Positions 18,644-29,703 of a stretch of 64,000 nucleotides of DNA are shown in pieces. Each line of letters opens with the position of its first letter. Position 1 is the stretch's first letter. Both the position numbers and the translations under genes were made by a program. The notes under the pieces were generated by a model. The model was given only the letters and a program-made list of their open reading frames with translations. It was not told the origin of the DNA and did no database searches. Source of the DNA: Pseudomonas putida (GTDB taxonomy: Bacteria; Pseudomonadota; Gammaproteobacteria; Pseudomonadales; Pseudomonadaceae); assembly GCF_002741075.1 (NCBI RefSeq), contig NZ_CP016634.1, positions 4,122,001-4,186,000 on the forward strand. The letters run 5' to 3'.

Positions 18644-20506
18644 TCAAACCCACAGCTTCTTGATGTCACGCCCGCCGCAAGTCAGGTTGACCAGTGCACG
18701 GGTCATCATGATGGCGGTGAACATCGAGGTGAAAATCCCGAGGGACATGGTGACCGCGAAGCCTTTGACCGGGCCGGTACCCATGGCGAACAGGATGCCG
18801 CCGACCAGCAGCGTGGTCAGGTTGGCATCGACGATCGCCGAGTAGGCACGGTTGAAGCCTTCATGAATGGCGCGCTGCACCGACATGCCCGCAGCGATCT
18901 CTTCACGAATACGCGAGAAGATCAGCACGTTGGCGTCCACCGCCATGCCCATGGTCAGTACGATACCGGCGATACCCGGCAAGGTCAGGGTCGCGCCCAG
19001 CAGTGACATCAGTGCCAGCAGCAGGACCATGTTGCCCGCCAGGGCAATGGTCGCCAGCACGCCGAAGGCACGGTAGATGGCGATGATGAACAGCGAAACG
19101 AACAGCATGCCCCACAGGGATGCATCGATACCCTTGGTGATGTTGTCGGCACCCAGGCTCGGGCCAATGGTGCGCTCTTCGGCGAAGTACATCGGTGCGG
19201 CCAGGCCACCTGCACGCAGCAGCAGGGCCAGCTCGGACGACTCGCCCTGGCCGTTCAGGCCGGTGATACGGAACTGGCTGCCCAGCGGCGACTGGATGGT
19301 CGCCAGGCTGATGATCTTCTTCTCTTCCTTGAAGGTCTGGACCGCGACGTCTTTCTCGACACCGTCGACCATCTGCTTCTCGTAGCGCGTCATCGGCTTC
19401 TGCTCGATGAAGATCACCGCCATGCTACGACCGACGTTGGTACGGGTGGCCCGGCTCATCAGCTCACCGCCGTGACCGTCGAGACGGATGTTCACCTGCG
19501 GGCGGCCATGCTCATCGAAGCTGGCCTGAGCGTCGGTCACCTGATCACCGGTGATGATCAGGCCACGCTCGACTGCAGCCGAACGGCCGCCTTCGCGGAA
19601 CTCGAACACCTCGGTAGTGGCCTTGGACGCACCCGGCTCGGCGCCGAAGCGGAACTCAAGGTTGGCCGTCTTGCCCAGGATACGCTTGGCCTCGGCGGTG
19701 TCCTGCACACCGGGCAGCTCAACCACGATGCGGTTGGCGCCCTGGCGCTGAACCAGCGGCTCGGCGACACCGAGCTCGTTGACCCGGTTACGGACAGTGG
19801 TGAGGTTCTGCTTGATCGAATATTCGCGGATCTCGGCGACTTTGGCCGGGGTCAGCGCCAAACGCAGCACGGCGAGCTCGTTGCGCTCGGTGGTGGTCAG
19901 GTCAAAGTCGTTGAAATTCTTGCGGACCAGGCTGCGAGCCTGTTCGCGGGTAGCATCGTCGGCGAAGCCCAGCATGATCGCGCCGTCCTGCTGAGGCAGG
20001 CTGCGGTAGCGGATGCGCTCTTTGCGCAGCAAGGTCTTGACCTCGCCTTCGTAGACTTTCATGCGGGCGCTCATGGCCTTGTCCATGTCCACTTCCAGCA
20101 GGAAGTGCACACCACCGGACAGGTCCAGGCCCAGCTTCATCGGGCTGGCGCCGAGGTTGCGCAGCCATTGCGGGGTGGTTTGGGCCAGGTTCAGGGCCAC
20201 GACGTAATCATCGCCCAGTGCCTTGCGCACCACGTCCTTGGCCGGGAGCTGGTCTTCCTGGTTGGTCAGGCGCACCAGCGCACTGCCCTTCTCACCCAGG
20301 CTGCCGCCCTTGACGGCAATACCGGCGTCGGTCAGCGCCTTGGTGGCGCGATCCAGGTCGGCCTGGCTCACATGCAGCGCGGAACTCGCACCGCTGATCT
20401 GCACCGCCGGATCATCCGGGTAAAGGTTGGGAGCGGAATAAATAAAGCCGATCGCCAGTACCACCAGGATCAGCAGGTATTTCCACAGAGGGTATTTGTT
20501 CAGCAT
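18644..20506 (-). CDS. secD: Protein translocase subunit SecD
   Basis: SecD is the larger partner in the SecDF-YajC proton-driven export complex. The 620-residue protein has an N-terminal membrane helix (YLLILVVLAIGFIYSAPNL), a long periplasmic region (P1) with LGLDLSGGVHFLLEVD, and five further membrane helices. The family motif GMAVDANVLIFSRIREE is present. I use the ATG at 20506; a GTG immediately upstream is also in frame. It follows yajC and precedes secF by 10 bases. Confidence 0.98.
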   Translation of the reverse strand: MLNKYPLWKYLLILVVLAIGFIYSAPNLYPDDPAVQISGASSALHVSQADLDRATKALTDAGIAVKGGSLGEKGSALVRLTNQEDQLPAKDVVRKALGDDYVVALNLAQTTPQWLRNLGASPMKLGLDLSGGVHFLLEVDMDKAMSARMKVYEGEVKTLLRKERIRYRSLPQQDGAIMLGFADDATREQARSLVRKNFNDFDLTTTERNELAVLRLALTPAKVAEIREYSIKQNLTTVRNRVNELGVAEPLVQRQGANRIVVELPGVQDTAEAKRILGKTANLEFRFGAEPGASKATTEVFEFREGGRSAAVERGLIITGDQVTDAQASFDEHGRPQVNIRLDGHGGELMSRATRTNVGRSMAVIFIEQKPMTRYEKQMVDGVEKDVAVQTFKEEKKIISLATIQSPLGSQFRITGLNGQGESSELALLLRAGGLAAPMYFAEERTIGPSLGADNITKGIDASLWGMLFVSLFIIAIYRAFGVLATIALAGNMVLLLALMSLLGATLTLPGIAGIVLTMGMAVDANVLIFSRIREEIAAGMSVQRAIHEGFNRAYSAIVDANLTTLLVGGILFAMGTGPVKGFAVTMSLGIFTSMFTAIMMTRALVNLTCGGRDIKKLWV

Positions 20507-20526
20507 CACGCCGCCCGTTCAAGACG

Positions 20527-20547
20527 CGGGGCGCGTTGCGCGCCCCG
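20527..20547. repeat. Hairpin between yajC and secD
   Basis: A perfect 9-bp GC-only stem (CGGGGCGCG and CGCGCCCCG, loop TTG) lies in the yajC-secD gap, 20 bases before the secD ATG. No T tract follows, so it is more likely an RNA stability or attenuation element than a terminator. Confidence 0.6.
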
Positions 20548-20569
20548 ACTGGAAAAGATAACCGGTAAC

Positions 20570-20905
20570 TCAGATAGCCTTGAGCGTACCTTTTGGCAGG
20601 GTCGCGGCAACGGCGCCCTTCTGGAACTTCAGCTCGACGTTGTCGGACACTTCCAGTACCACGAAGTCATCGGAGACTTTGACGATCTTGCCGGCGATGC
20701 CGCCGTTGGTGACAACTTCGTCACCTTTTTGCAAGTTGCTCAGCAGGTTCTTCTGCTCCTTGGCGCGCTTGGCCTGTGGGCGCCAGATCATCAGGTAGAA
20801 GATGACCAGGAAACCAACCAGGAAGATCCACTCAAAGCCGGTACCGGCTGGGCCGGCGGCAGGGGCTGCAGCGTCCGCGTAGGCGGCGGGAATCAAGAAG
20901 CTCAT
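20570..20905 (-). CDS. yajC: Preprotein translocase subunit YajC
   Basis: YajC is a single-span accessory of SecDF. The 111 residues comprise a short periplasmic N-terminus, one membrane helix (WIFLVGFLVIFYLMIW) and the family RPQAKRAKEQKNLLSNLQKGDEVVT cytoplasmic segment. It lies between tgt and secD on the same strand, as is usual in proteobacteria. Confidence 0.97.
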   Translation of the reverse strand: MSFLIPAAYADAAAPAAGPAGTGFEWIFLVGFLVIFYLMIWRPQAKRAKEQKNLLSNLQKGDEVVTNGGIAGKIVKVSDDFVVLEVSDNVELKFQKGAVAATLPKGTLKAI

Positions 20906-20948
20906 TGGGCACTCCTAATGGATGTTTTCTAATAATGGATGCGAACAG

Positions 20949-23128
<2,180 letters not shown>

Positions 23129-23195
23129 GATGGTGTTCGGTTCGACAGGGCCGGAAAGTTTAGCCCAACGAACGAAAATTGACCATGAAACCCGA

Positions 23196-23224
23196 TTGAC
23201 CGACTCAATGAGGCTCTCTATACT
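23196..23224 (+). promoter_or_regulatory. Promoter of tRNA-Leu
   Basis: TTGACC (23196-23201), a 17-base spacer and TATACT (23219-23224) are followed by a GC-rich discriminator GCGCGCC. The tRNA 5' end begins 12 bases after the -10. A GC-rich discriminator is typical of stringently controlled stable-RNA promoters. Confidence 0.75.
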
Positions 23225-23235
23225 GCGCGCCACAT

Positions 23236-23320
23236 GCCCTGATGGCGGAATTGGTAGACGCGGCGGATTCAAAATCCGTTTTCGAAAGGAGTGGGAGTTC
23301 GAGTCTCCCTCGGGGCACCA
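23236..23320 (+). tRNA. tRNA-Leu (anticodon CAA)
   Basis: This 85-base class II tRNA has a 7-bp acceptor stem (GCCCTGA with TCGGGGC, one T-G pair) and encoded CCA. The D loop contains GGTAGAC, the anticodon loop is TTCAAAA (CAA at 34-36), there is a variable arm of about 11-13 bases, and the T arm has GTTCGAG. It decodes UUG. It is a single-gene transcript with its own promoter and terminator. Confidence 0.96.
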
Positions 23321-23331
23321 AAATCCGAAAG

Positions 23332-23357
23332 AAACCGACCTTCTGGTCGGTTTTTTT
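23332..23357 (+). terminator. Rho-independent terminator of tRNA-Leu
   Basis: The stem AAACCGACC/GGTCGGTTT with loop TTCT is followed by a run of Ts and starts 11 bases after the tRNA CCA. Confidence 0.92.
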
Positions 23358-23614
23358 GTGCCTGCAATTTGCCAGGCAAGGCATGTCCCTTATGAGGGTG
23401 TCGAATCCGCAAACAAGGGCGAAGCCCTTGCCATCCACCGCGTTCCCCTTTTCGCGGGTAAACCCCCACTGGTTACGTGGTGTTCTTGTACGACAGCGTT
23501 AGCCGTCTGTAGGCACAGCGCCTCGGAGAGGGCGCGTCGATCGACTGTCCGACTTGCCCCTCGATTGGCAACGCCATCAGTATGTAGGCCGAAGCCACCC
23601 TCGAAGGCATACCC
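23358..23614. other. Intergenic region with degenerate repeats, no gene seen
   Basis: This gap contains a small perfect hairpin (CAAGGGC/GCCCTTG, 23414-23430) and a degenerate REP-like piece CCTTTTCGCGGGTAAACCCC at about 23449-23469. A short overlapping open frame exists but has no support. No tRNA-derived direct repeat indicating an integrated element was found. Confidence 0.5.
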
Positions 23615-24094
23615 ATGAAGCTGTCACACCGCCCCGTACGCCACCACGACATCGCCGCCCTCTGCTGCTTCCCCCAAGGCCCGGACGAGCTGTTCTACAT
23701 GTTCCCCAAGGCCTCCTACCCGCTCACGCCGGACCAACTGAGCGATGCCATTGCCCAGCGCAGCGGCTCGACGGTGATCGAAGGTGATGGCGTGGTGCTG
23801 GGCTTTGCCAACTTCTACAAGGCCGAGCACGGCGGCGTGTGCGCCCTGGGCAACGTGGTGGTGGCGCCTGCCGCCCGTGGCCACGGCGTGGCGCGTTACC
23901 TGGTGCAATGCATGATCGACTTGGCCCGGGAGCAGTTCGCCGCGCGGGAGGTGTGGGTGTCGTGCTTCAACCACAACACGGCGGGGCTGCTGCTTTATCC
24001 GCAGTTAGGGTTCGTGCCGTTCGGCATCGAGGAACGACAGGCACCGGATGGCAACCGAGTGGCATTGGTGCAGATGAAGCAGGTGCTCGCTTAA
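23615..24094 (+). CDS. GNAT-family N-acetyltransferase
   Basis: The 159-residue protein has a complete GNAT fold. The acetyl-CoA-binding motif A is VVAPAARGHGVARYLVQCM (Q/RxxGxG/A), and motif B with the C-terminal strand is NHNTAGLLLYPQLGFVPFG. The N-terminus has the RPVRHHDIAALCCF strand-helix. Acceptor substrate is not predictable. GAAGG lies eight bases before the ATG. It stands alone between tRNA-Leu and the ABC importer operon, which is convergent to it. Confidence 0.88.
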   Translation: MKLSHRPVRHHDIAALCCFPQGPDELFYMFPKASYPLTPDQLSDAIAQRSGSTVIEGDGVVLGFANFYKAEHGGVCALGNVVVAPAARGHGVARYLVQCMIDLAREQFAAREVWVSCFNHNTAGLLLYPQLGFVPFGIEERQAPDGNRVALVQMKQVLA

Positions 24095-24142
24095 CCCCTC
24101 TCCCCGAACCTTTCCTAGTGAGCGCAGCCCACCGGGAAGGGT

Positions 24143-24910
24143 TCAGGCGCGCACGTACCGCTGGCGCAGCACGTCGCTGAAGGCATCCACCAGCAACACC
24201 AGCACCAGCATGCCGATGATCACGGTACTGGCCTGGGCCTCCTGGAACAGGCTCAGGGTGGTGTAGAGCATTTGCCCCAAGCCACCGGCACCGACAAAGC
24301 CGAGCACGCTGGCCATGCGGATGTTGTTTTCCCAACGATAGAGGCCGTAGGCAAGCAGTTGCGGCCAGAGGTTGGGCAGGGTGCCGAAACAGAATGCGGC
24401 GACTTGGCTGCCACCTTGCAGGCGAATGGCCGCAGCAGGCTCTGGCGGGGCATTTTCCAGGGCCTCGGCGAACAACCGGCCCAGCACGCCAGCGGTGTGC
24501 AAGGCCAGGGCCAGGGTCCCGGCATTAGGGCCCAGGCCTGCGGCAAGCACTGTCAGAGCGGCCCAGACCAGTTCGGGAATGGCGCGCAAGGCGTTGAGCA
24601 CCATGCGTGCCACGCCCTGCAACGGCCAGCCGAAACGCCCGGCAGCGGGCAATGCCAGCAGCAAACCGAGAACCATCGCCAGGAGGGTGCCGAGGCCAGA
24701 CATGGCCAGGGTTTCGAGGGCACCCTGCCCTACCGCCTTCAGATGCTCGGCAGAAAGGTCCGGGCTGAGGAAGCGGTGGGCGTACTCGCCCATCTGCGCC
24801 AGGCCACCATTGCCAACCACCGATGCCATGTCCAGCTCCAGGTAGCCGAACGAAGCGACCACGGCCGCAAGGATGGCGACGATCACCAGCAGGTTGATAA
24901 AACGGCTCAT
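24143..24910 (-). CDS. PhnE-like ABC transporter permease, second copy (putative selenium-oxyanion importer)
   Basis: The 255-residue inner-membrane permease has about six transmembrane segments and the EAA loop region ENAPPEPAAAIRLQGGSQ, typical of the phosphonate/phosphite (PhnE) group. Its ATG overlaps the stop of the other permease by four bases, so the pair probably forms a heterodimeric channel. It is the last gene of the phnD-phnC-phnE-phnE-like operon. The PhnE family label is secure, but the selenium role is inferred from the divergent selD-mnmH genes. Substrate could instead be phosphite or phosphonate. Confidence 0.85.
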   Translation of the reverse strand: MSRFINLLVIVAILAAVVASFGYLELDMASVVGNGGLAQMGEYAHRFLSPDLSAEHLKAVGQGALETLAMSGLGTLLAMVLGLLLALPAAGRFGWPLQGVARMVLNALRAIPELVWAALTVLAAGLGPNAGTLALALHTAGVLGRLFAEALENAPPEPAAAIRLQGGSQVAAFCFGTLPNLWPQLLAYGLYRWENNIRMASVLGFVGAGGLGQMLYTTLSLFQEAQASTVIIGMLVLVLLVDAFSDVLRQRYVRA

Positions 24911-25734
24911 GCCAGCCTCCCACGCAGGAAGCGGCTGAGCAGATCAGCGAGCATCACCAGCACCAGAAACGCCAGCAGCATGCTCGCCACTTCAGCCCCG
25001 GCGAACATGCGCATGGACAGGTCGATCTGCTGCCCCAGCCCACCGGCACCAACAAAGCCCATCACCACCGAGGCCCGCACCGCACATTCCCATCGGTAGA
25101 CGGTGTAGGACACCACCTCCGCCGCAGCGCCCGGCAAGATACCGTAGAAGAACGCCATCAGCCGCCCGCTGCCGGCCTGCAACAGGGCGTGAGCCGGGCG
25201 CTGGTCGACCGATTCGAAGATTTCCGCATAGACCTTGCCGAGCATCCCGGCGTAGGTGATGGCGATCGCCAGCACGCCGGCGGTGGGCCCAAGGCCTACC
25301 GCGCGGACGAACAGCAACGCCCAGACGATCTCCGGCACACTGCGCAGAAACACCAACAAGGCACGCACGGGCATGCGCAGCATCCTCGACCACATCCCCG
25401 GACGACCGCCCCGGGAGGCGGCCCTCAGCGAAAGCGCTCGACTGGCCAACAGGCTCGTGGGCACGGCGAGCAGCAGGGCCAGGGCCATGCCGGCGGTGGC
25501 CACGGCCAGCGTCTGCAAGGTGGCTTCGAACAGCAGCGAGAGGAAGTCCGCATCATGGGCAGGCGGCCAGAACGCGCTGACAAAATTGCCCATTTGCTGA
25601 CGGTTTTCCGCCTGCAGCAGCACACCCGGGTTCAGCTCGCTCAAGCGCAGCCCAGGCCACAGTAGCGCCAGGGCGAGCACGGTCAGCAACAGCCGGGAAA
25701 ACGCCGCCGGGTCGCGGTTGTCGGCCTTCAGCAT
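24907..25734 (-). CDS. PhnE-like ABC transporter permease, first copy (putative selenium-oxyanion importer)
   Basis: This 275-residue permease has a N-terminal hydrophobic helix (LLLTVLALALLWPGL), several further membrane segments, and the EAA-type loop YAEIFESVDQRPAHALLQAGSG. It overlaps the ATPase stop by seven bases and the second permease by four, indicating tight translational coupling. Two PhnE-like permeases next to one ATPase is the arrangement known for some phosphonate-type importers and for the transporter family found beside selD. Confidence 0.86.
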   Translation of the reverse strand: MLKADNRDPAAFSRLLLTVLALALLWPGLRLSELNPGVLLQAENRQQMGNFVSAFWPPAHDADFLSLLFEATLQTLAVATAGMALALLLAVPTSLLASRALSLRAASRGGRPGMWSRMLRMPVRALLVFLRSVPEIVWALLFVRAVGLGPTAGVLAIAITYAGMLGKVYAEIFESVDQRPAHALLQAGSGRLMAFFYGILPGAAAEVVSYTVYRWECAVRASVVMGFVGAGGLGQQIDLSMRMFAGAEVASMLLAFLVLVMLADLLSRFLRGRLA

Positions 25735-26522
25735 CGTGGGATCTGTACCGTCAGGGTCGGCCCCGGGGTGGGCGGCGAAACCAGCTGTTCATTGGCATAG
25801 AGCGCATCGAGCAGGCTCTCGGTCACCGCCTGGGCCGGGCAATCGAACGCCACCTGCCCTTCGCGGATACCGATCACCCGGGGAAAGTGCGCCAAGGCCA
25901 GGTCGACGGCGTGAAGACTGGCGACCAGTGTCACGCCGTTATCCTGGGCATGGCGGTTGAGCAAGGCCAGGCTGTGATCGGCGAGCACCGGGTCCATGGC
26001 CGACACCGGTTCATCGGCGAGCAGCACTTCGGGCCGCTGGTACAGCGCCCGGGCAATGCCCACGCGCTGCAGTTGACCGCCGGACAACTGCCCACACTGG
26101 ACGAACAGCTTGTCCGCCAACCCCAGCTCGGCCAAAGCCTGACGAGCCCCTGGCACGTCGCTTGGGTAGATCAGGTTGAGCAGGCCATGCAGGGTGCTCC
26201 ATTGCCCCAGACGCCCAGCCAGCACTGCCGTGACCACGCGTTGGCGCGGTGGCAGTGGTGGCGCCTGGTGCACCAGCCCGACCCGTGCACGCAGGCGCTG
26301 GCGAGCCCTGGCTGACAGCGACCACGGCTGCTCGCCGAGCAGTTCCAGGCGCCCCGCACTGGGCTGGATAGCCGTCGCCATCAGGTGCAGCAGGCTGGAC
26401 TTGCCAGCCCCGGAAGGGCCGATGATCGCTACCCGCTCGCCTCTGTCGATGCGCAGACTCACCGCATCGAGGGCGCGAACCTGGCCGTGGCGCAGGCCCG
26501 CGCCGTGCAGATGGATAGTCAC
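25728..26522 (-). CDS. PhnC-like ABC transporter ATP-binding protein
   Basis: The 264-residue ATPase has Walker A GPSGAGKSSLL, the signature LSGGQLQRVGIARAL, Walker B VLLADEPVSAMDP and the H-loop SLHAVDLAL. Family resemblance is to PhnC-type import ATPases. Its ATG overlaps the binding-protein stop (ATGA). It would energise the two permeases that follow. Confidence 0.9.
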   Translation of the reverse strand: MTIHLHGAGLRHGQVRALDAVSLRIDRGERVAIIGPSGAGKSSLLHLMATAIQPSAGRLELLGEQPWSLSARARQRLRARVGLVHQAPPLPPRQRVVTAVLAGRLGQWSTLHGLLNLIYPSDVPGARQALAELGLADKLFVQCGQLSGGQLQRVGIARALYQRPEVLLADEPVSAMDPVLADHSLALLNRHAQDNGVTLVASLHAVDLALAHFPRVIGIREGQVAFDCPAQAVTESLLDALYANEQLVSPPTPGPTLTVQIPRC

Positions 26523-27373
26523 TTGAGCAGACCGGCCTCGCGTGCAGCTTGCTCGGTGCCTACGTAGTTCTCAGGCTTGGTTTCGATGAAGCGGCTGGCG
26601 GCCTGCAGGTCGAGGATCGCCTTGTGCTCCGGATTGGCCGGGTCAAGCGCCAGGAAGGCCGCCTTGATCTTCTCTTTCAGGGCCGGGTCCATGTTGCCGC
26701 GCACCGTCCAGTTGTAGTCATAGTAGGTCGGAGTGGTGGCAAAGACCTTGACCTTGTTGGTATCGACCTTGCCGGCATCGACCAGCTTCTGCCAGACGCT
26801 GGCGTTGAGCACGCCGCCATCGACCTTGCCAGCCTGGACCCAGGCCACGGTGGCATCGTGGGCGCCGGAGTAGGCAACGCGGCTGAAGTAGCTCTCAGGC
26901 TTGATGTTGTCTTCCTTGAGCATGAAGTAACGCGGCATCAGGCTGCCGGAAGTGGACGAGATCGAACCGAAGGCGAACGATTTGCCCTTGAGGTCAGCCA
27001 GACTCTTCACGCCCGGGTTGGCGGTGATGAACTTGGAGGTGAACTGGGCATCCTGCTCACGCTGCACCAGCGGCGTGGCGGTCGGGTCCTTCAGGTGCAC
27101 CTGGACGAAGGTGAAACCGCCCAACCAGGCCATGTCCAAGCGATTGGAGGCCAGCGATTCGACCACCGCCGGGTAATCGGCCACCGGAACGAATTTCACG
27201 TCCATGCCCAGTTGCTTGGACAGGTACTCACCCAGCGGCTTGAACTTGCGCAGCAGCTCGGTCGGCGCTTCGTCTGGGATGGCGCTTACCCGCAGGGTGT
27301 CAGCAGCCTGGGCAATGACGGCACAGCAAGACAGCACGAGACCGGCGGCGACCGCCAGGGGACGTTTGAGCAT
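26519..27373 (-). CDS. PhnD-like periplasmic substrate-binding protein (putative selenium ABC transporter)
   Basis: The 284-residue protein has a Sec signal peptide ([19 protein letters not shown]) and the type-2 periplasmic-binding fold of the PhnD/PtxB group, with [49 protein letters not shown] and [17 protein letters not shown] subset of this family is annotated as putative selenate-binding protein because it sits beside selD and mnmH, the arrangement seen here (divergent, 121 bp apart). I recall this association from protein-family annotation and did not verify it. It is the first gene of the importer operon. Confidence 0.85.
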   Translation of the reverse strand: MLKRPLAVAAGLVLSCCAVIAQAADTLRVSAIPDEAPTELLRKFKPLGEYLSKQLGMDVKFVPVADYPAVVESLASNRLDMAWLGGFTFVQVHLKDPTATPLVQREQDAQFTSKFITANPGVKSLADLKGKSFAFGSISSTSGSLMPRYFMLKEDNIKPESYFSRVAYSGAHDATVAWVQAGKVDGGVLNASVWQKLVDAGKVDTNKVKVFATTPTYYDYNWTVRGNMDPALKEKIKAAFLALDPANPEHKAILDLQAASRFIETKPENYVGTEQAAREAGLLK

Positions 27374-27494
27374 GGGATTCTCCGGTTCAATAGCGGGGAA
27401 AAGGCCGGCAACGCGCCGACCGGGGGATTATAAGAGCCGCTGGCGCAAAGGCCAGCTTTGCTACAATCGCGCATCACGAAAATCCGAGGTGCGT
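27374..27494. promoter_or_regulatory. Divergent promoter region of the importer operon and selD
   Basis: Plus-strand TACAAT (27462-27467) lies 27 bases before the selD ATG and minus-strand TATAAT (27427-27432) about 54 bases before the binding-protein ATG. The 35-bp space between them could hold a shared regulator site; -35 elements are weak. Imperfect dyad GCTGGCGCAAAGGCCAGC lies between the two -10s (27439-27456). Confidence 0.45.
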
Positions 27495-28529
27495 ATGAGC
27501 GAACCGATTCGTCTGACCCAGTACAGCCATGGCGCCGGCTGTGGTTGCAAGATCTCCCCCAAGGTGCTGGATGTGATTCTCGCCGAGAGCGGCGCCCAGG
27601 CCCTGGACCCGAAACTCTGGGTAGGCAACGCCTCGCGCGACGATGCCGCTGTGTATGCCCTGGACGATGAACGCGGCGTGGTCTCGACCACCGACTTCTT
27701 CATGCCGATCGTCGATGACCCCTACGATTTCGGCCGTATCGCCGCCACCAACGCCATCAGCGACATCTACGCCATGGGCGGCGACCCGCTAATGGCCATC
27801 GCCATCCTCGGCTGGCCGGTCAACGTCTTGCCACCGGAAGTCGCCCGCGAGGTGATCCGCGGTGGCCGCGCCGTGTGCGCCGAGGCCGGCATCCCGCTCG
27901 CCGGCGGTCACTCCATCGATGCACCCGAGCCAATCTTCGGCCTGGCGGTCACCGGCGTGGTCAGCAAGCGCCACCTCAAGCGCAACGACACCGCCAGCGT
28001 GGGCTGCCGCCTGTACCTGACCAAGCCGCTCGGCATCGGCATCCTCACCACCGCTGAAAAGAAGGCCAAGCTGCGTGCCCAGGACCAAGGCCTGGCCCGC
28101 GACTGGATGTGCACCCTCAATACCCCCGGCAGCCGCTTCGGCAAGCTCGAGGGCGTGAAGGCCATGACCGATGTCACCGGCTTCGGCCTGCTCGGCCACT
28201 TGGTGGAGCTGGCCGACGGCAGCGGACTGACCGCGCACTTGCGCTACGACGCCGTGCCACGCCTGCCCAGCGTCGATCACTACCTGGCCGAGGGCTGCAT
28301 CCCTGGCGGTACGCTGCGAAACTTCGACAGCTACGGCCACAAGATCGGCACCTTGACCGATGACCAGAAGCACCTGCTGTGCGACCCTCAGACCAGTGGC
28401 GGACTGCTGGTGGCGGTCAGCCCTGAGGGCGAGGCCGAGTTTCTCGCCGTGGCAGCAGAACTGAACCTGGCCCTCTCGCCGATCGGCGAGCTGGTCGAGC
28501 GACAGACCCACGCGGTCGAGGTGCTTTGA
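27495..28529 (+). CDS. selD: Selenide, water dikinase (selenophosphate synthetase)
   Basis: SelD uses ATP and selenide to make selenophosphate, the selenium donor for selenocysteine and 2-selenouridine. The 344-residue protein starts [20 protein letters not shown], with the catalytic Cys/Lys segment [10 protein letters not shown]. The glycine-rich ATP region and [15 protein letters not shown] are conserved. No selenocysteine codon is seen at the catalytic site; it is encoded as Cys. GAGGT precedes the ATG. The stop overlaps the mnmH start (TGATG). Confidence 0.98.
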   Translation: MSEPIRLTQYSHGAGCGCKISPKVLDVILAESGAQALDPKLWVGNASRDDAAVYALDDERGVVSTTDFFMPIVDDPYDFGRIAATNAISDIYAMGGDPLMAIAILGWPVNVLPPEVAREVIRGGRAVCAEAGIPLAGGHSIDAPEPIFGLAVTGVVSKRHLKRNDTASVGCRLYLTKPLGIGILTTAEKKAKLRAQDQGLARDWMCTLNTPGSRFGKLEGVKAMTDVTGFGLLGHLVELADGSGLTAHLRYDAVPRLPSVDHYLAEGCIPGGTLRNFDSYGHKIGTLTDDQKHLLCDPQTSGGLLVAVSPEGEAEFLAVAAELNLALSPIGELVERQTHAVEVL

Positions 28530-29647
28530 TGCGCAACGACTGCACCGATTACCGCCAGCTGTTCCTCGACGACGTGCCGATGATGGACATGCGCGCGCCG
28601 ATCGAATTCACCAAGGGCGCCTTCCCCGGCGCCGTCAACCTGCCGCTGATGAACGATCAAGAGCGGCAGAAGGTCGGCACCTGCTACAAGCAGCACGGCC
28701 AGGACGCCGCCATCGCCCTGGGTCACCAGTTGGTAACCGGCGCCATCAAGCAGACTCGCCTGGAGGCGTGGGTGACATTCGCCCAGGCCCACCCCGATGG
28801 CTACCTGTACTGTTTCCGTGGTGGTTTGCGCTCACAGCTCGTCCAAGCCTTGCTAAGGGATGAAGCCGGCATCCAGTACCCGAAGGTAGAGGGCGGCTAC
28901 AAGGCCATGCGCACCTTCTTGCTGGAAACCACCTTGCAAGCCGTCGACGAATGCGACTTCGTATTGATCGGCGGGCTGACGGGTACGGGCAAGACCGATG
29001 TGCTGCTGCAGTTGGACAACGTTCTGGATTTAGAAGGTCATGCCAACCATCGGGGGTCGAGTTTCGGCAAGCGCGCCACCGCGCAGCCGGCGCAGATTGA
29101 TTTCGAGAACCAGCTCGCCATCGACATTCTCAAGAAGCGTGCCCGTGGCCTGCAGCAGTTCGTGCTGGAGGATGAAGGGCGCATCATTGGCAGTTGCTCG
29201 GTACCTCTTGAGCTATACCAGGGCATGCAGCAGTACCCACTGGTATGGCTCGAGGACAGCTTCGAGAACCGCGTGGAGCGCCTTCTGCGGGACTACGGCA
29301 TCAACCTGCATGCCGAATTCGTCGAGCGACATGGCGCTGAACACGGGCCACGGCTGTTTGCCGAACGCATACGTCAAAGCATGGCCAATATCCAAAAGCG
29401 TCTGGGCGGCGAGCGATATCAACGCCTTTCGGTGCTACTGGAGCAAGCGTTGGAAGCACAGTTGAACACCGGTGAGGTGGACCTGCACCGAGGTTGGATC
29501 GAAGGTGTGCTCAAGGAGTACTACGACCCGATGTACGCCTACCAGCGCGAAGCCAAAGCGGAGCGTATCGAGTTCGCCGGGGACGGCGTGGAAGTGCGCG
29601 AGTACCTCAAGGCCCGGGCCAAGCGCGAGCCACGCACCACCCCCTAG
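28529..29647 (+). CDS. mnmH: tRNA 2-selenouridine synthase MnmH (SelU/YbbB)
   Basis: MnmH replaces sulfur with selenium in 5-substituted 2-thiouridine at the wobble position of tRNA-Lys, -Glu and -Gln. The 372-residue protein has an N-terminal rhodanese domain with the catalytic cysteine in [12 protein letters not shown] and a C-terminal P-loop domain with [12 protein letters not shown]. The start ATG at 28529 overlaps the selD stop, so the two are translated together and act sequentially. Length matches the family. Confidence 0.97.
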   Translation: MRNDCTDYRQLFLDDVPMMDMRAPIEFTKGAFPGAVNLPLMNDQERQKVGTCYKQHGQDAAIALGHQLVTGAIKQTRLEAWVTFAQAHPDGYLYCFRGGLRSQLVQALLRDEAGIQYPKVEGGYKAMRTFLLETTLQAVDECDFVLIGGLTGTGKTDVLLQLDNVLDLEGHANHRGSSFGKRATAQPAQIDFENQLAIDILKKRARGLQQFVLEDEGRIIGSCSVPLELYQGMQQYPLVWLEDSFENRVERLLRDYGINLHAEFVERHGAEHGPRLFAERIRQSMANIQKRLGGERYQRLSVLLEQALEAQLNTGEVDLHRGWIEGVLKEYYDPMYAYQREAKAERIEFAGDGVEVREYLKARAKREPRTTP

Positions 29648-29703
29648 GGCAATTTGCCCCCTAAAGGCGCCCCTACAGCGGCGGCGCCTTCAGAACCCTA
29701 CGA

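Noticed and set aside
24143..27373. Phosphonate uptake operon (phnDCEE) label
   Set aside because: Family resemblance is real, but the divergent selD-mnmH pair and lack of phn lyase genes favour a selenium role. I kept the family label and left the gene symbols empty.
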